The translations under genes were made by a program, and so were the position numbers. Source: Alphaproteobacteria bacterium (GTDB lineage Bacteria > Pseudomonadota > Alphaproteobacteria > GCA-2731375). Taken from it: a stretch of DNA of 34,552 bases. Below, piece by piece: positions 8,460 through 17,163 of the stretch (within the stretch, counting starts at the first letter, position 1; every line of letters starts with the position of its first letter). The notes under the pieces were generated by a model. That model saw only the letters and a program-made list of their open reading frames with translations, was not told the DNA's origin and ran no database searches. The DNA lies in the NCBI GenBank assembly GCA_030746635.1, contig JASLMH010000033.1:1-34552 (forward strand), read 5' to 3'.

Positions 8460-9425
8460 ATGGATAGAAGACAGATCCTCGTCGCCGTCATCGGCCTGGC
8501 GCTGTTCGCCCTGGTGCCGCCGCTGGCCGGCATTTTCGACCAACCCTTCTATGTCGACATGTTCGCCCGCATCATGATCTTCGCCATCGCCGCCGTCAGC
8601 CTGGATCTGATCCTGGGCTACGGCGGCATGGTCAGCTTCGGCCATGCCGCCTACATCGGCGTCGGCGCCTATGCCGTCGGCATCCTGAGCTACTACGGCA
8701 TCGACAACGGTTTCGTGCAGTTTCCGGTGGCGATCGCCGCCGCCGCCCTGATCGCCCTGGTGTTCGGGCTCATGAGCCTGCGCACCACCGGTGTCTATTT
8801 CATCATGATCACCCTGGCTTTCGCGCAGATGCTGTACTTCCTCGGCATCAGCCTGGAGGAATTCGGCGGCGACGACGGCATGCCGGCCTATCGCAGCGAA
8901 TTCGCCGGCCTGATCGACCTGACCGACGCCGACCAGTTCTACTATCTGGTCTTCGCCTTCCTGGTCGCGGCCCTGGTGGTCACCCACCGGCTGATCCATT
9001 CGCGCTTCGGCGCGGTGGTGCGCGGCGCCAAGGCGAACGAACGGCGGATGCAGGCGATGGGCTTCCCCACCTACCGCTACAAGCTGGCCGCCTTCACCAT
9101 CGCCGGCACCATGTGCGGCATCGCCGGCGCCCTGTTCGCCAACTGGAACGAGTTCGTCTCGCCGGACGCCATGCACTGGACCCGCTCGGGCGAGATCATG
9201 ATCATGGTGATCATGGGCGGCATGGGCACCCTGATCGGCCCGGTGCTCGGCGCCACCGGCCTGCTGCTGCTGGAGGAATACCTGCCGGAATGGATGGAGG
9301 CGCTGATCGCCGGCACCGGCGAACATTGGATGGTGGTGATGGGGCCGATCCTGATCGCCATCGTGCTGTTCGGCCGCGGCGGCATCTACGCGCTGTTCGC
9401 CCGGCGCGGGGGCGACGATGGCTGA
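8460..9425 (+). CDS. livM: Liv-type ABC transporter permease LivM
   Basis: A 321-residue membrane protein, partner of LivH. The LivM hallmark is DLILGYGGMVSFGHAAYIGVGAY at about 48-70, followed by LRTTGVYFIMITLAFAQM; the cytoplasmic-loop signature GAKANERRMQAMGF and the later IMGGMGTLIGPVLGA are also clear. The N-terminal helix (ILVAVIGLALFALVPPLAG) begins immediately after the start. It shares its last eight bases with livG, which implies translational coupling. Confidence 0.94.
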   Translation: MDRRQILVAVIGLALFALVPPLAGIFDQPFYVDMFARIMIFAIAAVSLDLILGYGGMVSFGHAAYIGVGAYAVGILSYYGIDNGFVQFPVAIAAAALIALVFGLMSLRTTGVYFIMITLAFAQMLYFLGISLEEFGGDDGMPAYRSEFAGLIDLTDADQFYYLVFAFLVAALVVTHRLIHSRFGAVVRGAKANERRMQAMGFPTYRYKLAAFTIAGTMCGIAGALFANWNEFVSPDAMHWTRSGEIMIMVIMGGMGTLIGPVLGATGLLLLEEYLPEWMEALIAGTGEHWMVVMGPILIAIVLFGRGGIYALFARRGGDDG

Positions 9426-10176
9426 GGCGGCGCTGCGCATCGAGGGCTTGAGCAAGTCGTTCGGCGGCCTGGTCGCCACCGACAATTTGCACCTGGCGAT
9501 CGAAAGTGGCGAGATCCACGCCATCATCGGCCCGAACGGCGCCGGCAAGACTACCCTGGTGGCGCAATTGGCCGGCGAATTGAAGCCGAACGCCGGCCAG
9601 GTGATCTTCGCTGGGCGTGACATCACCCGCCTGACCATGCCGGCCCGCGCCGCCCTGGGCTTGGCCCGCTCCTACCAGATCACCTCGGTGCTGCTGAACT
9701 TCACGGCCGAGGACAACGTCGCCCTGGCGGCCCAGGCCGTGGCCGGCCATTCCTTCCGCTTCTGGCGGCCGGCGCGCTCGGACCCGGCCCTGCGGCAACC
9801 GGCCCGCGAGGTGCTGGCGCAAATCGGCCTGGCCGAGCGGGCCGATACCCTGGCCGCCAACCTGAGCCACGGCGAACAGCGGCAACTGGAGATCGCCATG
9901 GCGCTGGCCACCCGGCCCAGCCTGCTGCTGCTGGACGAACCCATGGCCGGCATGGGTCGGGAGGAATCCGGCCGCATGGTGGCCTTGCTGGAATCCTTGA
10001 AGGGCCGGCACACCATCCTGCTGATCGAGCACGACATGGACGCGGTGTTCGCGCTCGCCGACCGTATCACCGTGCTGGTCTATGGCCGCGCCATCGCCAC
10101 CGGCCGGCCGGACGAGATCCGCAACAACGACGAGGTCCGCCAGGCCTATCTGGGCGAGGAGGCGATCGATGCTTGA
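9418..10176 (+). CDS. livG: Liv-type ABC transporter ATP-binding protein LivG
   Basis: A 252-residue ATPase. Walker A is GPNGAGKTT (about 38-46), the signature is LSHGEQRQLE (His replaces Gly of the common LSGGQ, as is frequent in LivG), Walker B is LLLLDEP, and the H-loop IEHDMDAVF supplies the switch histidine. Insertions after Walker A, including RSYQITSVLLNFTAEDNV, match the Q-loop region of LivG. It acts as a heterodimer with LivF on the cytoplasmic face of LivHM. The ATG lies inside the end of livM, and its own last eight bases overlap livF. Confidence 0.94.
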   Translation: MAEAALRIEGLSKSFGGLVATDNLHLAIESGEIHAIIGPNGAGKTTLVAQLAGELKPNAGQVIFAGRDITRLTMPARAALGLARSYQITSVLLNFTAEDNVALAAQAVAGHSFRFWRPARSDPALRQPAREVLAQIGLAERADTLAANLSHGEQRQLEIAMALATRPSLLLLDEPMAGMGREESGRMVALLESLKGRHTILLIEHDMDAVFALADRITVLVYGRAIATGRPDEIRNNDEVRQAYLGEEAIDA

Positions 10177-10867
10177 ATTGCGCGGCATCGATACCTTCTA
10201 CGGCCGCAGCCAGGTGCTGTTCGGCATGGAGCTGGAGGTTGGGACCGGCCAGGTCGCCTCCCTGATGGGCCGCAACGGCATGGGCAAGACCACCACCGTG
10301 CGCACCATCATGGGCCTGGTCCGACCGGCCGCCGGCAGCGTCCGCTTCGACGGCCGCGAACTGACCGAACAGCCGGCCTATCGGATCGCCCAGCTGGGCC
10401 TGGGCCTGGTGCCGGAGGGGCGGCAGATCTTCCCCAACCTGACGGTGCGGGAGAACCTGGTCGCCACCGCCAGCAAGGGCCAGGGGTCCGAGCCCTGGAC
10501 CCTGCCGCGGGTCTACCACCTGTTCCCGCGGCTGGAGGAGCGCCAGCGCAGCATGGGCGACCAGCTGTCGGGCGGCGAACAGCAGATGCTGGCGATCGGC
10601 CGGGCCCTGATGACCAATCCCCGGCTGTTGATCCTGGACGAGGCCACCGAGGGCCTGGCGCCGCTGATCCGGGCCGAGATCTGGCATTGTCTGGCCGATC
10701 TGAAGGCCACCGGCCAATCGATCCTGGTGATCGACAAGAACATCACCGCCCTGGCCGAGATCTGCGATCGCCACTACATCGTCGAGAAGGGCCACCTGGT
10801 CTGGACCGGCAATTCCGACGAATTACGGGCCGACGAAGAGATCCAGCATCGCTATCTGGGCATTTGA
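10169..10867 (+). CDS. livF: Liv-type ABC transporter ATP-binding protein LivF
   Basis: A 232-residue ATPase. Walker A is GRNGMGKTTT, the LivF signature RQIFPNLTVRENL follows, then LSGGEQQMLAIGRALM and Walker B LLILDEATEGLAP. After Walker B the usual LivF VEQN is VIDKN, so the glutamine is replaced by lysine; a conventional H-loop histidine is absent, as usual in LivF. The start was moved to the ATG at 10169 because the protein then begins MLELRGIDTFYGRS, the standard LivF opening, and overlaps livG by eight bases. A longer reading upstream only adds a low-complexity Ala/Arg tail. Confidence 0.94.
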   Translation: MLELRGIDTFYGRSQVLFGMELEVGTGQVASLMGRNGMGKTTTVRTIMGLVRPAAGSVRFDGRELTEQPAYRIAQLGLGLVPEGRQIFPNLTVRENLVATASKGQGSEPWTLPRVYHLFPRLEERQRSMGDQLSGGEQQMLAIGRALMTNPRLLILDEATEGLAPLIRAEIWHCLADLKATGQSILVIDKNITALAEICDRHYIVEKGHLVWTGNSDELRADEEIQHRYLGI

Positions 10868-10950
10868 CCTCGCCGGCCAACTCGCATCTTGTGATCCGTT
10901 GTGCGCTGGCCCATGCTGGCGATCAGCCCACAACCACGGAATAGCCGAAC

Positions 10951-11661
10951 ATGATCGACAATCCCCTCGGCGCGGCCGAACTGGCGGCCCTGCGCGCCTA
11001 CGACACCCCGACCATCTGCAACGCCCTGGAAATCGTGGCGCCGGAGCGGCGGGCCACCGGCTTCACCGTCGAGCCGCTGGTCTGCGCCTTCCCGGAGCTG
11101 CCGCCGATCGTCGGCTATGCCCGCACCGCCACCATCCGCGCCGCCGAGCCGGCCGGCCGGCCGGCGGCCGAGATGCGCCAACAACGCCTGGACTATTTCC
11201 GCCACCTGGTGGCCGAACCCGGCCCGACGGTCAGCGTGATCCAGGACCTGGACGGCGGCCGCAAGGCCTATGGCGCCTTTTGGGGCGAGGTCAACTCGAC
11301 CATCCACCAATCGCTCGGCTGCCTGGGCACCGTCACCGACGGCAGCGTCCGCGATTTGGACGCGGTGGCGACAGGCTTCCAGTTCATCGCCGACCGTATC
11401 GGCCCCTCGCATGCGCACGTGCATCTGGTCGACTTCGCCGTCACCGTCACCGTCGCCGGCATGGTGGTGCAACCCAATGACCTGATCCACGCCGACCGCC
11501 ACGGCGCCGTGGTCATCCCCCATGAAGTAGCACGGCAGGTGCCAGCGGCGGCGGACCTGCTGGGCCGGCGCGAGGCGGTGATCCTGGAGGCCTGCCGGCA
11601 GCCGGGTTTCGACGTCGAGGCCCTCGGCCGGGCCATGGCCGACGCCGACGATATTCACTAG
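10951..11661 (+). CDS. RraA-family protein (HMG/CHA aldolase-like)
   Basis: A 236-residue protein of the RraA/DlpA fold. The core GCLGTVTDGSVRDLDA contains the GxxRD element that in 4-hydroxy-4-methyl-2-oxoglutarate/4-carboxy-4-hydroxy-2-oxoadipate aldolases supplies the pyruvate-binding arginine and metal-binding aspartate; NDLIHADRHGAVVIP is the typical following motif. Compared with ~160-residue RraA proteins it has about 70 extra residues at both ends, like catabolic relatives. It lies 83 bp after livF on the same strand, suggesting that it acts on something the Liv system imports, such as a pyruvate-releasing aldol cleavage. Specific activity is unproven. The ribosome site is weak. Confidence 0.85.
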   Translation: MIDNPLGAAELAALRAYDTPTICNALEIVAPERRATGFTVEPLVCAFPELPPIVGYARTATIRAAEPAGRPAAEMRQQRLDYFRHLVAEPGPTVSVIQDLDGGRKAYGAFWGEVNSTIHQSLGCLGTVTDGSVRDLDAVATGFQFIADRIGPSHAHVHLVDFAVTVTVAGMVVQPNDLIHADRHGAVVIPHEVARQVPAAADLLGRREAVILEACRQPGFDVEALGRAMADADDIH

Positions 11662-11681
11662 AACGGAACTCACCGCAAAAG

Positions 11682-11718
11682 ATTGCCGGGTCGAGCCCGG
11701 CAATGACGATAGTTTTTT
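11682..11718. terminator. Hairpin with T-run after the RraA-like gene
   Basis: ATTGCCGGG (11682-11690) pairs with CCCGGCAAT (11696-11704) around a five-base loop, followed at 11713 by six T on the forward strand. This is a plausible rho-independent terminator for the Liv-rraA operon, although eight bases separate the stem from the T-run. The palindrome itself resembles dispersed repeats common in alphaproteobacterial intergenic regions. Confidence 0.55.
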
Positions 11719-11738
11719 AAAAACAACAGCTTAGTGTC

Positions 11739-11761
11739 ATGCCCGGACTTGATCCGGGCAT
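11739..11761 (-). terminator. Hairpin after the acyl-CoA ligase gene
   Basis: ATGCCCGGA (11739-11747) pairs with TCCGGGCAT (11753-11761), loop CTTGA. On the reverse strand it lies 29 bp past the ligase stop and is followed, after 14 bp, by TGTTGTTTTT. Together with the hairpin at 11682 it separates two convergent operons. The wider sequence resembles a widespread alphaproteobacterial repeat, so it may be a dispersed element rather than a dedicated terminator. Confidence 0.5.
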
Positions 11762-11790
11762 CCAGAGATGCTGCCGTGATCTAAGGCCTT

Positions 11791-13332
11791 CTACACGATC
11801 CGGGTGTCGTGCCGGCCCCAGTAGCGGTCCTTGATCAGGCGCTTGTACAGCTTGCCGTTATCATGGCGGGGCAGTTCGGCCTCGAAATCGACGCTGCGCG
11901 GGCACTTCACGTGGGAGAGGTGTTCCCGGCAATAGTCCAATATCTCGTTTTCCAGGGCCGGGCCGGCATGGGCCGGATCGACCGGCTGCACCACCGCCTT
12001 CACTTCCTCGCCGAATTCGGGGTGCGGCACGCCGACCACCGCAACGTCGATCACCTTGGGATGGCTGACCAGCAGGTTCTCGACCTCCTGCGGGTAGATG
12101 TTGACACCGCCGGAAATGATCATGAAGGCCTTGCGGTCGGTCAGATAGAGATAGCCTTCCTGGTCCAAATAGCCGACGTCGCCCAGGGTCGACCAACCAT
12201 CGGCGTTGTGGCTTTCGGCGGTCTTTTCCGGATCGTTGTGGTAGACGAAATCGGGACCGTCGGAGAAATAGATCGCGCCCGGCTGGCCCGGCGGCAGGGC
12301 TTGGCCGTCGTCGTCCAGGATATGCAATTCGCCGACCAGGGCGCGGCCGACCGAGCCCCTGTGCGCCAGCCATTCCTTGGAATTGATGGAACAAAAGCCG
12401 TTGCCCTCGGTGCCGGCGTAATATTCGAATAGGACCGGGCCCCACCAGTCGATCATCTCCTGCTTGACCTGTACCGGACAGGGCGCGGCGGCATGGATCG
12501 CCACCCGCAGGCTGGATAGATCGTACTTCCCCCGCACCTCGGCCGGCAGCTTCAGGAAGCGGACGAACATGGTCGGCACCCATTGGCTGTGGCTCACCCG
12601 GTACCGCTCGATCAGTTGCAGGGCCGCTTCCGGGTCGAAGCGTTCCATGACGATGGAGGTGGCCCCGTTGCGCAACATCCCCATGTTGAAACGCAGCGGC
12701 GCCGAATGATAGAGCGGCGCCGGCGAGAGATAGATCGTTTCCGCATCGATCCCATAGACGTCTCCCAACAAGCCACTCATGCGCAGCGGCGTGCCGAGCG
12801 GCTCGCCTTCGATCGGGATCTTGATGCCCTTGGGGCGGCCGGTGGTGCCCGAGGAATAGAGCATGTCGGCGCCTTCGTACTCGTCGGCGATCGGCCCCTC
12901 GGGCCGGGTCGCGATCACCTCTTCATAGGCCTGGTAGCCATCGATGGCGCCACCGACCATCAACCGGGTGTGCACCCCCGGCATCAGTGCCGCCAGTTCG
13001 GCCGCCGCCTCGGCCTTGTCGAAGGAGGTGATGAACACCTTGGCCGCGCAATCGGCGACGATGTAGTCGACCTCCTCGGCCGTCAGGTAGGAGGAGATGC
13101 AGGTGTAATACAGCCCGGCCCGGTGCGCCGCCCAGCAGATCTGCAGGTATTCCGCATTGTTCTCCATGAAGATGGCGATGCTGTCGCCCAGGCCCAGGCC
13201 CAGCGACCGGAACAGGTGCGCGCCCCGGTTCGAGGCCGCGTTCAACTGGCCGTAGCTGACGACCTGGCCGCTGTTGGCCATGATGTAGGCCGGCTTGTCC
13301 GGGTTCTCTGCGGCATGGATACCTGGGTGCAT
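11791..13332 (-). CDS. Acyl-CoA synthetase (AMP-binding family)
   Basis: A 513-residue adenylate-forming ligase that would activate a carboxylic acid to its CoA thioester via an acyl-AMP. The P-loop is YSSGTTGRPKG (A3), then YYAGTEG (A5), and DRKAFMIISGGVNIYPQEVE (A8) marks the hinge between large and small domains. The C-terminal catalytic lysine is in NGKLYKR. The first 11 codons of the longest reading were dropped because the ATG at 13332 has GGAG six bases upstream and starts MHPGIHAAENPDKPAYI, the usual family opening. Chain length or aromatic preference is not evident. It is divergent from the MaoC gene across 118 bp, which include CCTAG/CTAGG inverted half-sites at 13407-13424. Confidence 0.92.
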   Translation of the reverse strand: MHPGIHAAENPDKPAYIMANSGQVVSYGQLNAASNRGAHLFRSLGLGLGDSIAIFMENNAEYLQICWAAHRAGLYYTCISSYLTAEEVDYIVADCAAKVFITSFDKAEAAAELAALMPGVHTRLMVGGAIDGYQAYEEVIATRPEGPIADEYEGADMLYSSGTTGRPKGIKIPIEGEPLGTPLRMSGLLGDVYGIDAETIYLSPAPLYHSAPLRFNMGMLRNGATSIVMERFDPEAALQLIERYRVSHSQWVPTMFVRFLKLPAEVRGKYDLSSLRVAIHAAAPCPVQVKQEMIDWWGPVLFEYYAGTEGNGFCSINSKEWLAHRGSVGRALVGELHILDDDGQALPPGQPGAIYFSDGPDFVYHNDPEKTAESHNADGWSTLGDVGYLDQEGYLYLTDRKAFMIISGGVNIYPQEVENLLVSHPKVIDVAVVGVPHPEFGEEVKAVVQPVDPAHAGPALENEILDYCREHLSHVKCPRSVDFEAELPRHDNGKLYKRLIKDRYWGRHDTRIV

Positions 13333-13450
13333 CGGTGACTCCGGGTGGCGGGAAAGTGGCTGCAACCTATCACATCGGCAACCAGGATCGGATAGCCCGG
13401 AGGGTTCCTAGGGGGTTATCTAGGCGGCGTAGGCAATTTGGAGAGTGGAC

Positions 13451-13900
13451 ATGACGGAACGCTGGTTCGAGGATTTCCAGGCGGGCGACGAAATCCGTTC
13501 GCCGGGCAAGACCCTGACCGAGGCGGAGATGATCGATTTCGCCTTCACCTACGACCCGCAGCCCTTCCACATGGACAAGGTCGCCGCCGAAGGGCACATG
13601 TACGGCGGCCTGATCGCGCCCGGCTGGATGCTGGGGGCCATCGCCTTCCGCCTGTTCATGATGACCAATCCCTGGGGCGAATCCAGCCTGGGCTCTCCCG
13701 GCGTCGACGCATTGCGCTGGCTCCGCCCGGTCAGGGCCGGCGACACGCTATCGGTCTTGGTCACGGTGACCGAGGTCCGCCCATCCCGTTCGAAACCCCA
13801 TATGGGCCTGGTGCACCTGGACTGGCAGTTGCAGACCCAGGACGGCGAGACCGCCATGACCATGAAGAGCATCCAAATGCTGAAGAAACGGCCGGTGTGA
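13451..13900 (+). CDS. MaoC-like (R)-specific enoyl-CoA hydratase
   Basis: A 149-residue single hot-dog-fold protein. The catalytic Asp35 and His40 lie in YDPQPFHMD, the hydratase-2 motif, followed by GGLIAPGWM. Such enzymes hydrate enoyl-CoA in beta-oxidation-like or CoA-dependent degradation pathways, which fits the flanking ligases and dehydrogenases. The ATG at 13451 was chosen over a GTG two codons earlier; GGAGAG lies just upstream of it. It ends two bases from the end of the facing SDR gene. Confidence 0.9.
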   Translation: MTERWFEDFQAGDEIRSPGKTLTEAEMIDFAFTYDPQPFHMDKVAAEGHMYGGLIAPGWMLGAIAFRLFMMTNPWGESSLGSPGVDALRWLRPVRAGDTLSVLVTVTEVRPSRSKPHMGLVHLDWQLQTQDGETAMTMKSIQMLKKRPV

Positions 13901-13902
13901 GG

Positions 13903-14640
13903 TCAACGGATGGCCCGGCCGCCATCGACGGACAGCACCGTACCGGTCACGAAGCTGGCATCGGCACCGCACAGGAAATCGATGGCGGCGGCCTGTTCCT
14001 CAGGGGTGGACAGCCGGCCGAGGGGGTGAACGGACAGGCGCTGGGCCTCCAGCGCGGCGGGATCCTCGGCGGCTTGGAACATCTCTTGCACCATCGGCGT
14101 TTCGACGGTGCCCGGACATACGGCGTTGACACGGATCCCCTGCCCGGACAACTCGACGGCCAGGGCCCGAGTCAGCGAAACGATGCCGCCCTTGGACGCC
14201 GCGTAGGCGGCGTGTCCATGACTGCCCCGCAGGGCATCGATGGAGGCAACATTCACGATCGCCGGACCATCCGACAACACCAGCAACGGCACCATGGTCT
14301 TGCAGCCCAGGAAGACGCCCGTGAGGTTCACGTCCAAGACCTGATTCCAGATCTCGATGGGGGTTTCGACCAGCGGCGCTTCCCTCAGGATCCCGGCATT
14401 GTTGACCAGGATATCCAGGCGCCCGTGCTCCCCCTCGATCTTGCGCGACACCATCTGCCAGTCCGGTTCCGACCGGACGTCCAGGTGCAGGAATTCGGCG
14501 CCCGGGATCGGTTCGTCGGGCGCCTCAAGATCGGCGGCATAGACGTGGATGTCCTTGGCGCCCAAGCGCGAGACGACCGCCCGGCCGATACCCGATGCGG
14601 CGCCCGTCACCAGCGCGGTTTTCGGTTGTGAATGCGGCAT
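13903..14640 (-). CDS. SDR-family oxidoreductase
   Basis: A 245-residue short-chain dehydrogenase: TGAASGIG at 12-19, NNAG at 80-83, and Ser133, Tyr146 and Lys150 of the active site (VASIDALRG, YAASKGG), then CPGTVETPM. The family oxidises secondary alcohols such as 3-hydroxyacyl derivatives. Longer reading upstream was rejected: the ATG at 14640 has GGGAGGG five bases before it and yields the standard N-terminal Rossmann strand. It is 34 bp downstream of the two-domain hypothetical gene on the same strand and likely in one operon with it and the second acyl-CoA ligase. Confidence 0.92.
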   Translation of the reverse strand: MPHSQPKTALVTGAASGIGRAVVSRLGAKDIHVYAADLEAPDEPIPGAEFLHLDVRSEPDWQMVSRKIEGEHGRLDILVNNAGILREAPLVETPIEIWNQVLDVNLTGVFLGCKTMVPLLVLSDGPAIVNVASIDALRGSHGHAAYAASKGGIVSLTRALAVELSGQGIRVNAVCPGTVETPMVQEMFQAAEDPAALEAQRLSVHPLGRLSTPEEQAAAIDFLCGADASFVTGTVLSVDGGRAIR

Positions 14641-14674
14641 CCTTGCCCTCCCGTCGTCGTCTTCGAACCCGCTG

Positions 14675-15349
14675 TCAGCGCTGCAGTTGCTCGGCCGACA
14701 ATTCGCACAGCAACTGGTAGACATCGACCCGACCGCCTTCGAAGTCCAGCCGCGCCTCCAGACAGGCCGCCAGTTCCCGCGCGTCATCCTCGCGCAGGGT
14801 CTCGAAAAGGGTACAGACCGCTATCTTCTCGTCGCCGCCGCGCATTTCCTCCTCGCGGGATTGCGGCCGTCCATCGTCTTCTGCCGCGACCCAAAGCTCC
14901 GCCCGCGCGACGCTCGGCTGTTCGGCCACCGAGTCTAGCAGCGCCTCGAATTCCGGCTCCGCCAGTCGGTCGGCCGACGACAGCGTGACCGCGAAGGCAC
15001 CGCGCATCACACCGACCTGCCACCGGCAGGCGCAGACCGTCCGGCTCATGTTGGTGAAGGCATCGGACATCATCCGCTGGGTCCAAACGGTCGGATTCTC
15101 CAGCCGTTCGAGGTAAGCGGGCGTCGAAAGGGTCTCCGGCCCGGCCGTCTCATAATAGGTGAAATAGGTCCGCTCGGCGGCGACGGCCCGATAGCGCCGG
15201 CCCAGTCGGAAGCCCGGAACCCCGAGCCGTTCAAACAGATGCTCGCTTTGGTACCAGTCCTCGTAGTCCTCTTCCCAGCCTGCGGCGCAATCGTTCCAGA
15301 TCGCCAGTCTGCCGTTGTCTTTCATGGCGGTGCTGCCTCTTCGCGACAT
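14675..15349 (-). CDS. Hypothetical two-domain protein, possible dimeric alpha/beta-barrel fold
   Basis: A 224-residue protein I cannot name with certainty. The N-terminal half has LAIWNDCAAGWEEDYEDWY, SEHLFERLGVPGFRLGRRY and TYFTYYETAGPETLSTPAY, a pattern seen in unnamed dimeric ferredoxin-like proteins (EthD/Dabb-type) next to catabolic genes. The second half (about 115-200) again alternates hydrophobic strands and acidic helices, as a second such domain. No catalytic motif is evident. Two starts are possible: ATG 15349 has GGAG five bases upstream and was chosen, while ATG 15325 (MKDNGRLAIWND) is closer to the usual family opening. It lies between an acyl-CoA ligase and an SDR. Confidence 0.75.
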   Translation of the reverse strand: MSRRGSTAMKDNGRLAIWNDCAAGWEEDYEDWYQSEHLFERLGVPGFRLGRRYRAVAAERTYFTYYETAGPETLSTPAYLERLENPTVWTQRMMSDAFTNMSRTVCACRWQVGVMRGAFAVTLSSADRLAEPEFEALLDSVAEQPSVARAELWVAAEDDGRPQSREEEMRGGDEKIAVCTLFETLREDDARELAACLEARLDFEGGRVDVYQLLCELSAEQLQR

Positions 15350-15499
15350 CCGAACTCCGTGCGAAGACGATCTTACGCCGAAGCCGCCCGACTTGCGTAT
15401 CGCCGATGCCGGCAGCCGCGCGCCCCTCGGGCGGCTTTAGTGCAGAAAAGAGGCCAATCTTGACCCCGTCTGCTCTCTGCCTCCCCCTGCCGACCCGCG

Positions 15500-17062
15500 C
15501 TAACCGACCCGGCGGCTCTGCCCCTGCCAGTACCGCTCCCGCAGCACCTTCTTGTCCGGCTTGCCGATCGCCGTCAGCGGGATGGCGTCGACGACGTCGA
15601 CCGATTTAGGGGCATGGACCGGGCCCTTGCTGGCCTTCACCCGTTCGATCAGCGCCTGGGTGTCCAATTTGGCGCCGGCCTTCGGCACCACCACCGCCTT
15701 CACCGCCTCGCCCCATTTTTCGTCCGGCACGCCGATCACCGCCGCCATGGCGACGTCGGGGTGCGCAGCCAGCACGTCCTCCACCTCGCGGGGAAAGACG
15801 TTGAAGCCGCCGCTGACGATCATGTCCTTCTTGCGGTCGACGATGTAGAGGTAGCCCCGGTCGTCCCGCCAGGCCATGTCGCCGGTGTGCAGCCAGCCCT
15901 TTGCCAGGGTCTCCTCGGTCTGCTCCGGCCGCCGCCAGTATTCGTCCATTACCTGTGGCCCGCGGGCGCAGATCTCCCCCGCCTCGCCGTCCTTCACCGG
16001 CTGGTCGTCCTCGTCCAGCAGGGCCACCGCCATGGAGGAGACCGGATGACCGCAGGAAGCGAACAAATCGGCCGCCGCCGCATCGTGATCGCCCTTGCGC
16101 AATACGGAAATCGGGTAGCCCTCGGTCTGGCCATAGAGCTGGCAGAACACCGGGCCGATCCGTTCCAGCGCCTCGAGCAGCCGGCCGGGCGACATCGGCG
16201 AAGTGCCGTACATCAGCAAGTCCAGGCTGGAGAGATCGGTGTCACCCAGTTTCGGGTGGTCGAGGAGGAGGTAGATCATGGTCGGCACCAGCAGGGCTAC
16301 CGAGATCCGCTGCTCGGCGATGGTTCGCAGCACCGCCTCCGGATCGAAACCGTTCTGCAGGTGCACCCGGCCGCCGCGCAACAGGATCGGCGCCAGCTTC
16401 GTGCCGGCGACATGGCTGATCGGCGCCACCGCCAGGAAGGTGCTCTCGGCCGGCCATTCGAACTCCGCCAGGTTGGCGGTGGTTACCGCCACGTTGGACG
16501 CATGGCGGCGCAGTACCCCCTTGGACTTGCCGGTGGTGCCGCCGGTATAGGCGAGCCAGGCGAAATCGCCGGGCTGGGCCTGGTCGACCGCCGTCACCGC
16601 GCCGGCGGCCTCGGCCGCGGCGGTCAGGTCGAGACCATAATCGGCGGGTCCAAGGGTGAAGGTCCGGCGCAGACGGTTGTTGCCCTTCGACAGCGCGCCG
16701 CCCCTTTCGCCGTGGCCGTCCACGTCGACCAGCAGGAAGTCGATCCCGGCATCCTCGAGGATGAAGGCCTGATCATCCGCCGAGCCCATGGGGTGCAGCG
16801 GCGTCGCGCACAGGCCCAGGGCCTGGGCGGCCATGCCGGCCAGCCAGGCATCGGCCCGATTGGCGTTCAACAGGGCAAGGCGATCGCCCCGCTTGGCCCC
16901 GGCCTCGGTCATCGCCGCCTGATAGCGGCCGACCAGATCGAGCGCCTGGGCGTAGGTGACGCTGCCGCCATGGCCCGAAAAGGCCACCCGGTCGCCCCAG
17001 CGCCGCAACGCCCGCAGCACCAGGCCGCCGCTGGTCATGCCGTTTTGTGGATTGGCCGTCAT
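15500..17062 (-). CDS. Acyl-CoA synthetase (class I adenylate-forming enzyme)
   Basis: A 520-residue ligase, a second and clearly different member of the AMP-binding family from the gene at 11791. The P-loop is AYTGGTTGKSKGVLRRH, A5 is LYGQTEG, A8 is DRKKDMIVSGGFNVFPREVE and the C-terminal catalytic lysine is in AIGKPDKKVLR. It would form acyl-CoA from a free acid with ATP. GGGAGG four bases before the ATG at 17062 fixes the start. It is the first gene of a reverse operon running through the hypothetical and SDR genes, with a 150-bp gap after it that contains no obvious gene. Confidence 0.92.
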   Translation of the reverse strand: MTANPQNGMTSGGLVLRALRRWGDRVAFSGHGGSVTYAQALDLVGRYQAAMTEAGAKRGDRLALLNANRADAWLAGMAAQALGLCATPLHPMGSADDQAFILEDAGIDFLLVDVDGHGERGGALSKGNNRLRRTFTLGPADYGLDLTAAAEAAGAVTAVDQAQPGDFAWLAYTGGTTGKSKGVLRRHASNVAVTTANLAEFEWPAESTFLAVAPISHVAGTKLAPILLRGGRVHLQNGFDPEAVLRTIAEQRISVALLVPTMIYLLLDHPKLGDTDLSSLDLLMYGTSPMSPGRLLEALERIGPVFCQLYGQTEGYPISVLRKGDHDAAAADLFASCGHPVSSMAVALLDEDDQPVKDGEAGEICARGPQVMDEYWRRPEQTEETLAKGWLHTGDMAWRDDRGYLYIVDRKKDMIVSGGFNVFPREVEDVLAAHPDVAMAAVIGVPDEKWGEAVKAVVVPKAGAKLDTQALIERVKASKGPVHAPKSVDVVDAIPLTAIGKPDKKVLRERYWQGQSRRVG

Positions 17063-17093
17063 GGAGCCTCCCGCGCCAAGCTGTGTTTGGATC

Positions 17094-17106
17094 GTCCCTT
17101 AGGGAC
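17094..17106. promoter_or_regulatory. 13-bp palindrome in a divergent promoter region
   Basis: GTCCCTTAGGGAC is perfectly symmetric about its central base. It sits roughly midway between the acyl-CoA ligase start (17062, reverse) and the GYD gene start (17164, forward), the position expected of an operator serving both. No matching regulator is in the window. Confidence 0.3.
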
Positions 17107-17163
17107 TTATGATAGCGTCGAAGCGTATCCCTGGGGATGGCATCGACGAAGGAGGCAGGCGCC

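Noticed and set aside
7428..9638. A 736-codon reverse open frame across livH and livM
   Set aside because: It is antisense to clear membrane proteins, is made of His/Asp/Gly/Gln-rich low-complexity sequence typical of the complement of GC-rich genes, and has no recognisable domain.
10169..10867. LivF suspected defective because VIDKN replaces VEQN and there is no H-loop histidine
   Set aside because: LivF proteins normally lack that histidine, and the substituted position is variable; Walker A, signature and Walker B are intact.
12583..13338. A 251-codon forward frame opposite the first acyl-CoA ligase
   Set aside because: It is antisense to conserved adenylation-domain sequence and shows no domain of its own.
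15350..15499. Possible small gene or mobile-element end between the ligase and the hypothetical gene
   Set aside because: No ORF with a ribosome site, no inverted terminal repeats and no target duplication is visible; it appears to be ordinary intergenic DNA.
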